Shown piece after piece: positions 1 to 8,050 of a stretch of 64,000 nt of DNA (positions within the stretch are counted from its first letter, which is position 1; the number at the start of each line of letters is the position of its first letter). Source of the DNA: Halorhabdus tiamatea SARL4B (GTDB lineage Archaea; Halobacteriota; Halobacteria; Halobacteriales; Haloarculaceae); NCBI RefSeq assembly GCF_000470655.1, contig NC_021921.1:2743566-2807565 (forward strand), given 5' to 3'. The translations under genes were made by a program, and so were the position numbers. The notes beneath the pieces were generated by a model. The model was not told the origin of the DNA. It saw nothing but the letters and a program-made list of their open reading frames with translations, and did not search any database.

Positions 1-47
1 AGTCCCGAATTAACAACGAATGGGAAAAAGCTAGGGTGTTCTGGCGG

Positions 48-262
48 GGCGGTGTTCAGATAAGCAGTACCAAAGAGTCTGTTTCTGCTTCCAAATCAGT
101 CGAACCCTGATGGAATGAAAGGGCGAGCCAGTTTCGGGAACCCCGACAACGCAAGCCCTGTAGGCCGCAACGCGGCCGAAGCGGCAGCGAGGCGCAGGAC
201 CGAAACTGGCGAGAGCTTTCAGAGCACTCCCACCCCGTTTGTCCCCTTATCTGAACACTGCC
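48..262. repeat. Nested inverted-repeat non-coding element (MITE-like or structured RNA)
   Basis: The first 290 bases hold no convincing gene. Outer arms at 48-64 and 246-262 are inverted repeats matching at 16 of 17 positions. Inner arms at 127-137 and 200-210 pair perfectly over 11 bases, and a smaller hairpin lies at 163-177. This nesting fits a non-autonomous transposable element or a structured RNA. Bases 96-120 loosely resemble a haloarchaeal CRISPR repeat, but no second copy is nearby. Its function is unknown. Confidence 0.5.
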
Positions 263-290
263 TCTGGCGGACAGTGGCACAGCCGGCCAC

Positions 291-569
291 TCACTCCCGA
301 AGGCCGTTGAATCGCCCGGCGAGTTCGAGGTCAGCGTCGGTTATGCCGCCGGCGTCGTGGGTCGTCAGCCGAATCTCGACCTCGCGCCAGCCGATGGTCA
401 ACTCCGGATGGTGGAAGGCTTCCTGGGCGAGGCCGCCCGCAGCCGCCGCGAAGCCGACGCCGTCGAGATAGGCGTCGAATTCGAAGGTCCGGACGATTTC
501 GTCTTCGTCGCGCTCCCAACCAGCCGGGAGCCGCTCGTCGACTTCCCGATCGTCGAGTACGTCTGTCAT
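291..569 (-). CDS. Pterin-4a-carbinolamine dehydratase (PCD/DCoH family)
   Basis: This 92-residue protein is the usual length for PCD. The family dehydrates 4a-hydroxytetrahydropterin, regenerating the pterin cofactor of aromatic amino acid hydroxylases. The active-site histidine pair H53-H54 followed by PEL, then W61 and H71, matches the family pattern, and the C-terminal ITDADL stretch is typical. No pterin-dependent hydroxylase is visible nearby, so the physiological partner is unknown. It stands alone on the minus strand, 86 bases beyond the end of hemA, with a plain ATG start. Confidence 0.88.
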   Translation of the reverse strand: MTDVLDDREVDERLPAGWERDEDEIVRTFEFDAYLDGVGFAAAAGGLAQEAFHHPELTIGWREVEIRLTTHDAGGITDADLELAGRFNGLRE

Positions 570-655
570 ACGTGATCACACGTTACTCGATGACAAGAAC
601 GTTCGGGCGAGGGCGAAAGCCCCCGGATCGACGGTTCGTCACTCCGCGTTGGCCC

Positions 656-1972
656 TCAATCGTCGGCGTCGACAGCCGTCGAGACGTGCTCCGGCACGGT
701 CCCCTCCGCGCCCGCCACGCTCGGCGGGAATTCCTCGTCGCCGAAATCGGGGTCGAACAGCCGCAACGCCGTGTCGACAGTGGCCCAGTCGTCCGCCTCG
801 GCGGCGTCTCTGAGCGATTTCGTCGGCGCGGCGAGTAGCTGATTGACCAGCGAGTCGGCCATCGCTTCGACGACCTCGCGCTGGTCGTCGTCGAGATCGA
901 GCGTCGACAGCGCCTGCTCGACCTCGCGGGCCTTGACGCGCTCGGCGCTTTCGTACATCGTCGAGATCACGTCGTCGGCGCGCGAGCGCTTGTATCTGGT
1001 GAGCAAATGAGCGAGTTCGTCCGCGACGATGTCCTCGACGGTGGCGGCCGCCGCCTCGCGGTTCGCCCGTGTTTCGGCCGTCACGGCCTCGAGATCGTCG
1101 AGGTCGAAGACGTCGACGGTCGTCCGCTCGTCGACGGCCGGCGAGACGTCCCGCGGCTGACCGATGTCGACGACGACGGTTTCACCGGCCGTCTCGAAGG
1201 CAGCGGGTTCGAGGAGTGGGTCGGGGCTACCAGTCGCCGAAACGACGACCTCGGCGCGGTTGAGCGCCGCTGGCACGTCGTCCAGACCGATCGCCTCGCT
1301 CTCGACCCCGACGACTGACGCGACGTGTTCCGCGTGTGAGACTGTCCGGTTGGCGACGGCGAGGTGCTCGACGTCGCTTCGGTCGGCGAGCGCCTTGGCG
1401 GCGAGTGTCGCGATCTCGCCAGCACCGACGATCAGTGCCCGCGCGGCATCGAGATCGCACTCCCGTTCGGCGAGTTCGACGGCTGCACTTCCCAGCGAGA
1501 CGACTCCCTCGTTGATCGACGTCTCGGTGCGGGCGCGCTCGCCGACGTGGATCGCCTTCGTGAGGGCCTCTTCGAGGACCGGCCCGAGCCCGTCGGCCGC
1601 GCGTGCGTCCTCGTAGGCGTCTCTGACCTGCCCGAGAATTTGATCTTCGCCAGGGACGAGCGATTCCAGTCCGGCAGCGACTCGAAGCAAGTGCCGGAGG
1701 CTCTCCTCGTGACCCATCTCGACGACCGCCGCGTCCGAGACGTCGGTGATCGCTCCCGACAGCGCTGTCTGGCCCGCGCTGGGATCGTCGGTGACTACGT
1801 AGCGTTCGGTCCGATTGCACGTCTGGAGGACGAACGCCTCACTCACACCGGGAGCGTCCAGAAGCTCTTCGACGCCAGCGCGCTGGCTGTCGGCCGCTGC
1901 CGCATCGATATCCTCGACGCTGCCGCGCTGATGAGCGACACTCACGGCCGTCACGTAGCCAGATCCCCTCAC
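656..1972 (-). CDS. hemA: Glutamyl-tRNA reductase
   Basis: HemA reduces glutamyl-tRNA(Glu) to glutamate-1-semialdehyde, the first committed step of C5-pathway tetrapyrrole synthesis. The 438-residue length is typical for haloarchaea. The catalytic cysteine sits in LQTCNRTERY (C52). An NADPH-binding Rossmann motif, GAGEIATLAAKAL, lies near residues 180-195. A helical dimerisation domain fills the C terminus, and the tail is acidic. The expected haloarchaeal neighbours (precorrin-2 dehydrogenase, heme-pathway genes) are not visible on either side, so it may be transcribed alone. The start is the first ATG of the frame; a start a few codons later cannot be excluded. Confidence 0.95.
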   Translation of the reverse strand: MRGSGYVTAVSVAHQRGSVEDIDAAAADSQRAGVEELLDAPGVSEAFVLQTCNRTERYVVTDDPSAGQTALSGAITDVSDAAVVEMGHEESLRHLLRVAAGLESLVPGEDQILGQVRDAYEDARAADGLGPVLEEALTKAIHVGERARTETSINEGVVSLGSAAVELAERECDLDAARALIVGAGEIATLAAKALADRSDVEHLAVANRTVSHAEHVASVVGVESEAIGLDDVPAALNRAEVVVSATGSPDPLLEPAAFETAGETVVVDIGQPRDVSPAVDERTTVDVFDLDDLEAVTAETRANREAAAATVEDIVADELAHLLTRYKRSRADDVISTMYESAERVKAREVEQALSTLDLDDDQREVVEAMADSLVNQLLAAPTKSLRDAAEADDWATVDTALRLFDPDFGDEEFPPSVAGAEGTVPEHVSTAVDADD

Positions 1973-2096
1973 GACGTATCACCAGTCTCGTCCGAAATCA
2001 CAGTTGCTACCGTTGGTCGACGTTGGGTTCGCTTGCATCTAAAGCCTTCCTAACCCGGCCCCCTTTGACGATACCCGGGCCGTCACAATGGTTCTG

Positions 2097-2495
2097 TCAG
2101 GGTGACTCGACGTCCTCGACGTCGTAACCCTCCTCCTGAAGGTCTGTGAGGATCGCCTCCGTGTCCGCACTGTCCTCGTAGTAGAACACCACGTCGAAGG
2201 TCCCGTCGCGCAACAGTTGCTGGCACTCCCAGACGAACTCCTCGCCCTCGATCGTCCGGCCCTGGTGCTGGTTGAGGCCGAACTCCGGGTCGTCGGTGCC
2301 GGAGTAGACGTACGTGTCGGCGTCTGTTGTCGCGTGTTCGGAAATGGCATCACCGATTTCGAGCGTCACGCGGTTGAGCTCCGGTTCCTCACTGTTGGGG
2401 ACGTCCGTCCGGACGATCAGCCCTCGCAGTTCGATCTCGCCAGGTTCGATCAACGCCTCGGTCTGTTCGCGCAAGTCCTGCTCGGCCTGGTCCAT
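2097..2495 (-). CDS. Conserved haloarchaeal protein, DUF5778-like
   Basis: This is a 132-residue acidic soluble protein with no signal peptide or membrane segment. The segment HQGRTIEGEEFVWECQQLL and the surrounding alpha/beta pattern match, from memory, a small haloarchaea-restricted family labelled DUF5778. No catalytic motif can be named and no function is known. It lies 124 bases downstream of the hemA start on the same strand, with its own upstream spacer, so co-transcription with hemA is uncertain. Confidence 0.75.
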   Translation of the reverse strand: MDQAEQDLREQTEALIEPGEIELRGLIVRTDVPNSEEPELNRVTLEIGDAISEHATTDADTYVYSGTDDPEFGLNQHQGRTIEGEEFVWECQQLLRDGTFDVVFYYEDSADTEAILTDLQEEGYDVEDVESP

Positions 2496-2642
2496 GTCTC
2501 ACAGTTCGGGTCGGCAGTAATACGACTCACGGTCTCCGAGCAGCCTGTCGGAAGCGCAACCGCTCGTCGTCCTGAGAGCGGAAGAAAGCGGGACGCCCCC
2601 GCTTCGACCGTATCTGTGCGTGGGAACCGTCTTCGACTCCGC

Positions 2643-2837
2643 TTACAGTCGGGTCAGATTCGTCGCACGCGGGCCTTTCTCGGCCTCTTCGATCTCGAAT
2701 TCGACCTCCTGACCTTCCTCCAGGTCAGGGCCGCCGACGTCTTCCATGTGGAAGAACACGTCTTCGTCGGCGTCTTCAGTCTCGATGAACCCGTAACCGC
2801 CCGTATCGTTGAAGAAATCCACGGTGCCTGTCGCCAT
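2643..2837 (-). CDS. cspA: Cold-shock domain protein, copy 1 of tandem pair
   Basis: This 64-residue protein is a single cold-shock domain (OB fold) that binds single-stranded RNA or DNA. RNP1-like GGYGFIE and RNP2-like VFFHMED motifs are present. It differs from the neighbouring copy at only two residues: an E replaces D before DVFF, and a T replaces K in RATNLTRL. It begins two bases after the stop of the upstream copy, so the two are very likely one transcript. Near identity suggests recent duplication or gene conversion. Confidence 0.95.
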   Translation of the reverse strand: MATGTVDFFNDTGGYGFIETEDADEDVFFHMEDVGGPDLEEGQEVEFEIEEAEKGPRATNLTRL

Positions 2838-2839
2838 GC

Positions 2840-3034
2840 TTACAGCCTCGTGAGGTTCTTCGCACGCGGGCCCTTCTCGGCCTCTTCGATCTCGAACTCT
2901 ACCTCTTGGCCTTCCTCGAGGTCAGGACCGCCGACGTCCTCCATGTGGAAGAACACGTCGTCGTCTGCGTCCTCAGTCTCGATGAAACCGTAACCGCCAG
3001 TGTCGTTGAAGAAATCAACCGTACCGGTCGCCAT
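2840..3034 (-). CDS. cspA: Cold-shock domain protein, copy 2 (promoter-proximal)
   Basis: This 64-residue cold-shock domain protein has the same RNP1 (GGYGFIE) and RNP2 (VFFHMED) motifs as its downstream twin. Such proteins act as nucleic-acid chaperones. It is the first gene of a two-gene unit. A TATA-like box centred 29 bases above the ATG predicts a leaderless mRNA, which supports this start. The two copies together probably raise gene dosage, since the proteins differ at only two positions. Confidence 0.95.
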   Translation of the reverse strand: MATGTVDFFNDTGGYGFIETEDADDDVFFHMEDVGGPDLEEGQEVEFEIEEAEKGPRAKNLTRL

Positions 3035-3058
3035 TGCAACTGGGCTAATGTGGCCGAC

Positions 3059-3068
3059 GTATTAAAAC
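3059..3068 (-). promoter_or_regulatory. TATA-like promoter of the cspA pair
   Basis: On the minus strand this reads GTTTTAATAC and is centred about 29 bases upstream of the ATG at 3034, the spacing expected for a leaderless haloarchaeal transcript. It is the only AT-rich patch in the spacer. Confidence 0.6.
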
Positions 3069-3142
3069 CCTGCGGGTGGGGCCCCCGTCTTGGATGGTTC
3101 GGAACGGAAGACTCATGCGCGACGACGACGATCTATTGACAT

Positions 3143-4072
3143 ATGCGCTCGTGGATCCGAGACCGTGCGAACAGCGTCTACGAGCGACTGCTGAAGGGGG
3201 AGATCGACGGCGCTCCCGCACACGTCGCTGTAATACAGGACGGCAACCGTCGATACGCCCGCAAAGAGGGCGAGGAAACGTCGGAAGGCCATCGAGAAGG
3301 CGCTGAAACTACCGAGGCATTGCTGGAGTGGTGTGACGAACTCGGCATCGAGGAACTCACGCTGTATACCTTCTCGACGGAGAACTTCGACCGGCCGGCC
3401 GACCAGCGGGCGGTGCTGTTCGATCTCATCGAGGAGAAACTCTATGACTTCGCCGACGCCGATCGCGTCCACGAGGCTGGCGTTCGGATCCGGGCGATCG
3501 GCGAGACTCATCGCCTGCCCACACGCGTTCGGGAGGCGATCGACTACGCTGAATCCCGAACCGAAGGGTACGACCAGTTTCACCTGAACATCGCACTCGC
3601 CTACGGTGGGCGGGCCGAGTTGCTCGGTGCGGTCGAGGAGATAGCCAGCGACGTCGACACTGGCGACCTCGACCCGGGGGAAATCGACGTCGAAACGGTC
3701 GAAAACCGACTCTACGAGGGCCCGACTCGGGACGTGGACCTCATCGTCCGCACCGGTGGCGACGAGCGGACATCGAACTTCCTGCCGTGGCACGCCAACG
3801 GCAACGAGGCCGCCGCGTACTTCTGTGCGCCCTATTGGCCCGAGTTCCGGAAAATCGACTTCCTCCGGGCGATACGGACCTACGAACACCGGGCGGACTC
3901 CTGGCGGCGAACCCGGGCCAGACGCGCACTCGCGCTGGTTCGGGCCGTCAGCGACGCGGAGCTACACACTGCAAAGGGCGTCCTCCGGCGGTTCCGCGAC
4001 TCACTGTCCCCTCGTGAACTCGAAGACGTCGACGTTTCGATCGACCCCGAACACGAACCCGGAAGCGACTAA
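3143..4072 (+). CDS. uppS: cis-Prenyltransferase (undecaprenyl diphosphate synthase family)
   Basis: UppS-family enzymes extend allylic diphosphates with isopentenyl diphosphate in cis. In archaea they make the dolichol-type lipid carriers used for protein glycosylation. The protein has 309 residues. The catalytic DGNRRYAR motif is at residues 33-40, and the signature RTGGDERTSNFLPW starts at R203. An FSTENF motif near residue 77 is also present. The C-terminal 45 residues extend past the core domain. The many sequons in the surface proteins at 44843-54240 would be natural clients of such a lipid, but that link is inference. It is monocistronic and points away from cspA. Confidence 0.93.
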   Translation: MRSWIRDRANSVYERLLKGEIDGAPAHVAVIQDGNRRYARKEGEETSEGHREGAETTEALLEWCDELGIEELTLYTFSTENFDRPADQRAVLFDLIEEKLYDFADADRVHEAGVRIRAIGETHRLPTRVREAIDYAESRTEGYDQFHLNIALAYGGRAELLGAVEEIASDVDTGDLDPGEIDVETVENRLYEGPTRDVDLIVRTGGDERTSNFLPWHANGNEAAAYFCAPYWPEFRKIDFLRAIRTYEHRADSWRRTRARRALALVRAVSDAELHTAKGVLRRFRDSLSPRELEDVDVSIDPEHEPGSD

Positions 4073-4128
4073 CTTCGAGCGGTCGGTGCTACCGATCCCC
4101 GACAGGGCTCATTGCCACTCACCGACAG

Positions 4129-5268
4129 CTACGCGCTGGCGGCCTCGAAACGTGCGTGAGCGTCTTCGAGCAGCGAGATGATTTCCAGGTTCTGCGGACA
4201 GGCCTCCTCACACTCGCCACAGGCGACGCAGGCGTCCGCACGTGCTGTGTCGTCCATGTCTTCGAGGGTCGAGACGACGGCGTCAGGATCGCCGCCGGTC
4301 TCCAGGCGGTTGTATAAGTCGAAGTTCCGCGGGATTTCGACCCCGGTCGGACACGGCATACAGTAGTTACAGCCGGTACAGTCGACGGCCATCAGTTCTT
4401 CAAATCGGTCGCGAGCTTCTTCGATAGCAGCGTGATCGTCCGCGGAGAACTGACTGACGCCGGATCGAGACGCGATCTCGACGTTCTCGTTCACCTGATC
4501 CATCGTCGACATACCGCTCAAGACCAGCGATACTTCCGGTTGATCCCACAGCCATTGCAGCGCCCACGCGACAGGTGGGCGATCGGCCGCGGCGCGTTCG
4601 AACGCTTCGGCGACGGGATCGGGGAGATCAGTCGCAAGCCGCCCGCCTCGAAGGGGTTCCATGACGATGACACCGAGCCCCCGATCGACCGCATATTGCA
4701 GCCCGTCACGTCCGGCCTGAAACTCCTCGTCGAGGTAGTTGTACTGGATCTGGCAGAAGTCCCAGTCGTAGGCGTCGACAATCTCTTTGAAAAGGTCGAC
4801 ATCGTCGTGGAAGGAGAACCCAACGTGGTCGATCTTCCCCGCGTCGTGGACGTCTTCGAGCCAACCGAAGACATCGACGGACTGGTAATTCTCCCAGAAG
4901 TCCTGACCGAGGGCATGGAGGAGATAGCAGTCGACGGTCTCGACGCCGAGTCGATCGAGCTGAGCGTCGAGATAGTGATCGAGGTCGGCCTGTGACTCGA
5001 TCTCCCAGGACGGCATCTTCGTCGCGAGATGGACTTCCTCGCGATAGCCGTCTTCGAGTGCCTGGCCGACGACGCGTTCGCTCTCGCCGTCGTGATACGG
5101 CCAGGCAGTGTCGACGTAGTTGACCCCGTTGTCGATCGCCGTCCGGATCATCTCGATCGCGCGGTCCTCGTCGACTGAACCCTCCTCGTCGGTGGGCAAT
5201 CGCATCGCGCCGAATCCGAGTGCGGACGGTTCCCAGTCGATCGACGAACCGAAGTCACGATATTGCAT
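4129..5268 (-). CDS. Aldo/keto reductase with C-terminal 2[4Fe-4S] ferredoxin domain
   Basis: The protein has 379 residues. Residues 1-270 form an aldo/keto reductase TIM barrel with the catalytic tetrad D53, Y58, K84 and H118. The last 90 residues carry two cysteine clusters, CTGCNYCMPC and CVACGECEEAC, each expected to bind a [4Fe-4S] centre. This architecture is common in archaea and anaerobes and suggests electron transfer to or from ferredoxin in place of, or as well as, NAD(P)H. The substrate cannot be predicted. It stands alone on the minus strand, convergent with uppS. Confidence 0.9.
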   Translation of the reverse strand: MQYRDFGSSIDWEPSALGFGAMRLPTDEEGSVDEDRAIEMIRTAIDNGVNYVDTAWPYHDGESERVVGQALEDGYREEVHLATKMPSWEIESQADLDHYLDAQLDRLGVETVDCYLLHALGQDFWENYQSVDVFGWLEDVHDAGKIDHVGFSFHDDVDLFKEIVDAYDWDFCQIQYNYLDEEFQAGRDGLQYAVDRGLGVIVMEPLRGGRLATDLPDPVAEAFERAAADRPPVAWALQWLWDQPEVSLVLSGMSTMDQVNENVEIASRSGVSQFSADDHAAIEEARDRFEELMAVDCTGCNYCMPCPTGVEIPRNFDLYNRLETGGDPDAVVSTLEDMDDTARADACVACGECEEACPQNLEIISLLEDAHARFEAASA

Positions 5269-5383
5269 GGCGATACAGTCCCATGCAAGTATTGCCTATT
5301 TAGCGTTTGGGTGTCTGCTGGATCGCTGTCGGGTGGCGGCGATCCGAAACCGCTCGACCGAAAAATAGCGCGTATTGCGTCGA

Positions 5384-5635
5384 TTAGATGTCGCGGCCGG
5401 TGTTCTGCCGGAGGCGTTCGTACATGTCTTCTGGGGGATCCACAGAGGCAGTGACGTCAGTCCCGTCGAAGTCGGAGACCCGGAGAAGTTCCGGTCCGTT
5501 CGTGCTGATCTGCCAGTAGAACGTATAGCGTTTCGTCTGCGTCAATACTGCGTCCTCTGCCGTCTCGTCAGTCGAGAGCTGCGTCGTCGTAAACGACGCG
5601 TCGGAGGGGCGGGACGACGGAGATTTACAGCTCAT
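5384..5635 (-). CDS. Small hypothetical protein
   Basis: An 83-residue reading frame with no recognised domain. The N-terminal third is rich in Ser/Thr and may be disordered. The middle, TKRYTFYWQISTNGPELL, looks like a beta-strand-rich core, and the C terminus is PPEDMYERLRQNTGRD. It has no membrane segment or signal peptide. The composition is plausible for a small haloarchaeal protein, but I do not recognise the family. It lies just outside the left boundary of the integrated element. Confidence 0.5.
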   Translation of the reverse strand: MSCKSPSSRPSDASFTTTQLSTDETAEDAVLTQTKRYTFYWQISTNGPELLRVSDFDGTDVTASVDPPEDMYERLRQNTGRDI

Positions 5636-6034
5636 TGTCTATCTTTTCCTAAATGCGCCCAGACGTATAAGTACCTAGATCCAGATATCATTTGTAGGCA
5701 TGTTACCGATAACCGTGTAAGTGCTTACACGGGTTGGAAATCAACTAACGCCCAATTTTGCCTTATATTGAATCGATTGTCAGAACAAGATGTGAATTAA
5801 CCATACTCAGACCAACAATTATAGACGACCATTATAGACAGGAATTTTACTAATTTTCATGGCTGTGAATCCGACGCGTATGGAGTCGTGAGTGTGCAGT
5901 GGGCCAGAGTCAAGCGGTTGGAACTCACCCAATGTGTTACCGAAGTCGAGTCGTTCTGTGGAAGAGCGCTCACGCGACGAATCGACAGTCATTTTAATCC
6001 CCGTCCACCACGTTGGAATGGAGTTAATCGCAGG
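5636..6034. other. Gene-poor AT-richer spacer left of attL
   Basis: No convincing coding frame is visible. The stretch is clearly AT-richer than the core chromosome, with runs such as 5745-5840. Near its right end a TATA-like ATTTTAATCC (5991-6000) lies about 44 bases before the tRNA-like sequence at 6039, the spacing expected for a tRNA promoter. It probably contains the original promoter flank of the tRNA-Leu locus. Confidence 0.45.
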
Positions 6035-6088
6035 AAGCGCGTGGGTAGCCAAGCCAGGCCAACGGCGCAGCGTTGAGGGCGCTGTCCC
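6035..6088 (+). repeat. attL: 54-base direct repeat with the 5' half of tRNA-Leu(GAG)
   Basis: These bases are identical to 13254-13307, which covers the acceptor 5' strand, D arm and anticodon arm of the complete tRNA-Leu(GAG). The repeats bracket the recombinase-bearing, AT-richer region, as integration att sites do. Homology continues weakly upstream (TGGAATG at 6014 and 13235, plus a TATA-like box at equal distance). The element therefore seems to carry a replacement promoter and 5' tRNA half. Confidence 0.8.
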
Positions 6089-6100
6089 TTGGACCCACGC
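6039..6100 (+). pseudogene. T-arm-less tRNA-Leu(GAG) remnant
   Basis: The fragment keeps the acceptor 5' strand (6039-6045), D arm and anticodon arm of tRNA-Leu(GAG). It then jumps to CCCACGC at 6094-6100, which can re-pair with the 5' acceptor strand. The variable arm and T arm are missing. With a TATA-like box about 44 bases upstream it may be transcribed. It cannot be a normal cytoplasmic tRNA. Confidence 0.55.
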
Positions 6101-6240
6101 CGTCCCCCTCTCGCAGTTTTCTGCCGTCGTGAACGTGATACAAATGAGTATTCACAAGCCACGGCGAAAACTACCCACATTGCTGAATCGGCAAATCAAT
6201 AGACGGCAGGGCGATCCCTGTAACAGTCAGGCTAACGACA

Positions 6241-7347
6241 ATGAGTGACGAGACTATTGCTGTCAACGGGGATCGACACGACGTGACGTTAGTGCCTGAC
6301 CCGTCACACGACTGTCTCAACCAACGACAACGAACGGATTACAAGGAGTTTAGACGAGAGTTAGCACAGTGGTTACTCGGGTTCGGCAAAGATCCTGACC
6401 ATGCAGAGGGGTATGCAGGTTCGACAGTCAGACGACGGATGCACGACATTGACGTGTTCTACAGGTGGGTGTGGGACGAACGTGACGGCTACACCCTGTC
6501 GATAGATACAGACGCACTTGACGACTACTGCCGGTCACTCGTCTACTCGGATCACTCGGATGCCCACAAGTCCAACGCACAGAAGTCACTCAAAACACTT
6601 GCCCGCTATCACGACGACATAGACGACTGGGACCCGTCAGTCACGTTTAGCGGGGATAGTGCCCGACAGCAACCACGGGATTTCTTCACCCGAGAGGAAC
6701 GTCGGCTACTTGAAGAGGCGTCACTGGAATACGGGGGCGTGTCTCAATATCACGAACTTGCTCACGACGAGAAGAAAGAGTTGTCCCACCGATTCCGCAA
6801 GCCGATTGACGCAATCGACAGTGATGACGTACAACGGGCAAACGGGTTCAAAGTCCCTTCACTCGTGTGGACATCGTTAGATGCAGGCCTTCGACCTGTT
6901 GAAGTCGGACGTGCCCGTGTCTCGTGGATCGACCTGTCCAATGCACGACTGTTGATTCCCGCAGAAGAGGCATCGAAGAGTCGTGATAACTGGAAGGTCG
7001 CTTTACGAGAACGGACAGCAACCATGTTAGAACGGTGGCTTGAGGAACGTGAGTTGTACGACAAATACGACGAGACAGATGCACTATGGTTGACCCGTGA
7101 GGCACACCCCTACTCGTCACGGTCCCTCAAGTACCTCTTGGGGAAGTTGTGTGAGACGGCAGGGATCGACACGTCGAATCGGCAAATCAGTTGGTATGCC
7201 ATACGCCACTCGACGGGCACGTACATGACCCGCCAAGAGGGGCTTGTAGCCGCCAGTGAGCAATTGCGTAACTCACCGAAGACGATGCAACGGTACGACC
7301 AAGCTCCGACAGAGGACAGACGTGACGCCCTGAATCGGATGGGGTAA
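6241..7347 (+). CDS. Tyrosine recombinase / integrase of the element
   Basis: This 368-residue protein has an N-terminal SAM-like DNA-binding region (about residues 30-130) and a C-terminal catalytic domain. R218 (in DAGLRPVEVG), a likely lysine near 246-252, R322 (in YAIRHS) and the nucleophile Y352 (in TMQRYDQ) are visible. The usual box II histidine is Y319, and the box II H/W position falls in NSPKTM, so two general-acid/base positions are unconventional. Other tyrosine integrases vary here too, so activity remains plausible. The gene starts 153 bases inside attL and reads into the element, as expected for its integrase. Confidence 0.9.
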   Translation: MSDETIAVNGDRHDVTLVPDPSHDCLNQRQRTDYKEFRRELAQWLLGFGKDPDHAEGYAGSTVRRRMHDIDVFYRWVWDERDGYTLSIDTDALDDYCRSLVYSDHSDAHKSNAQKSLKTLARYHDDIDDWDPSVTFSGDSARQQPRDFFTREERRLLEEASLEYGGVSQYHELAHDEKKELSHRFRKPIDAIDSDDVQRANGFKVPSLVWTSLDAGLRPVEVGRARVSWIDLSNARLLIPAEEASKSRDNWKVALRERTATMLERWLEERELYDKYDETDALWLTREAHPYSSRSLKYLLGKLCETAGIDTSNRQISWYAIRHSTGTYMTRQEGLVAASEQLRNSPKTMQRYDQAPTEDRRDALNRMG

Positions 7348-7436
7348 GGCAGGAATCTATTCGCACTCACCGATATACAGGGGCGAATTCTAACCCAACG
7401 GTAGTTTTTTGCCTCTTTCCTGAATGGGATTAAGAT

Positions 7437-7670
7437 ATGATAGTTGAATCGTTATGGATTCCCTTATCAGGGCTATCCCTTCTCACGCTCGGGTTCGTAA
7501 GCTGTTGTTGTGGGGGGAGTCAACAACAACAGCAACAAATCTTAAAAGATGACGACGACGAGCCAAAACGAATATGTCCTGAATGTGGGTTAGAAAATCC
7601 AAGAGAGGCTGAATACTGTGGTGACTGTGGATTTTCGTTTAAGAGGGACAGTGAAGACAATGACAACTGA
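7437..7670 (+). CDS. Small membrane protein with C-terminal zinc ribbon
   Basis: This 77-residue protein begins with one hydrophobic segment (about residues 4-24) ending in CCC, followed by a polyglutamine run and an acidic linker. It ends in a zinc-ribbon motif, CPECGLENPREAEYCGDCG. The layout suggests a membrane-tethered ribbon. It overlaps the next gene by 11 bases, and that gene carries a similar C-terminal ribbon, so the two were probably made by duplication and act together. Function unknown. Confidence 0.7.
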   Translation: MIVESLWIPLSGLSLLTLGFVSCCCGGSQQQQQQILKDDDDEPKRICPECGLENPREAEYCGDCGFSFKRDSEDNDN

Positions 7671-8046
7671 AGAAGACAAGTCATTCACTGATAGCGTAGA
7701 AGAAGTTCCAACAGCAAACTACGAAGAAGATCAAAGTCAAAAGGATAGTGACAATTCAGATGGGGCTTTAGTCGGTGGATTAGGGTTACTATTGGTAGTA
7801 GTTAGCTGGTTTTTCTTCGCTCAGGGACAAGTAGTTATCGCCGTGTTTTTTCTTGTTCTTGCATTTGTGATTTTGATTGTGTTTAAACCAGAAGATGCTA
7901 CACCTTTCAAGGATATTAGTGAAGGTTTGGAACAGGCACAGTCATCTTCTAAACCCAATCAAAAGAAGATTTGTCAAAATTGTGGGTGGCAAAATCCCAA
8001 AGATAACAATTATTGTCATGACTGTGGGGAAGAATTGAATCCATAG
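7660..8046 (+). CDS. Membrane protein with C-terminal zinc ribbon
   Basis: This protein has about 128 residues, starting at the ATG at 7660, which overlaps the previous stop and is preferred to the earlier start at 7618. The N-terminal 35 residues are acidic and hydrophilic. Two closely spaced membrane helices follow, then a short loop and a ribbon, CQNCGWQNPKDNNYCHDCG, at the C terminus. The ribbon resembles that of the preceding protein. It is translationally coupled to its neighbours (4 bases to the next gene). Function unknown. Confidence 0.7.
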   Translation: MTTEEDKSFTDSVEEVPTANYEEDQSQKDSDNSDGALVGGLGLLLVVVSWFFFAQGQVVIAVFFLVLAFVILIVFKPEDATPFKDISEGLEQAQSSSKPNQKKICQNCGWQNPKDNNYCHDCGEELNP

Positions 8047-8050
8047 ACAA

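Noticed and set aside
96-120. CRISPR array
   Set aside because: Only a single loosely similar stretch; no second repeat, spacer or cas gene.
5819-6052. 77-residue minus-strand frame left of attL
   Set aside because: Overlaps the tRNA-derived att region and shows no protein-like pattern.
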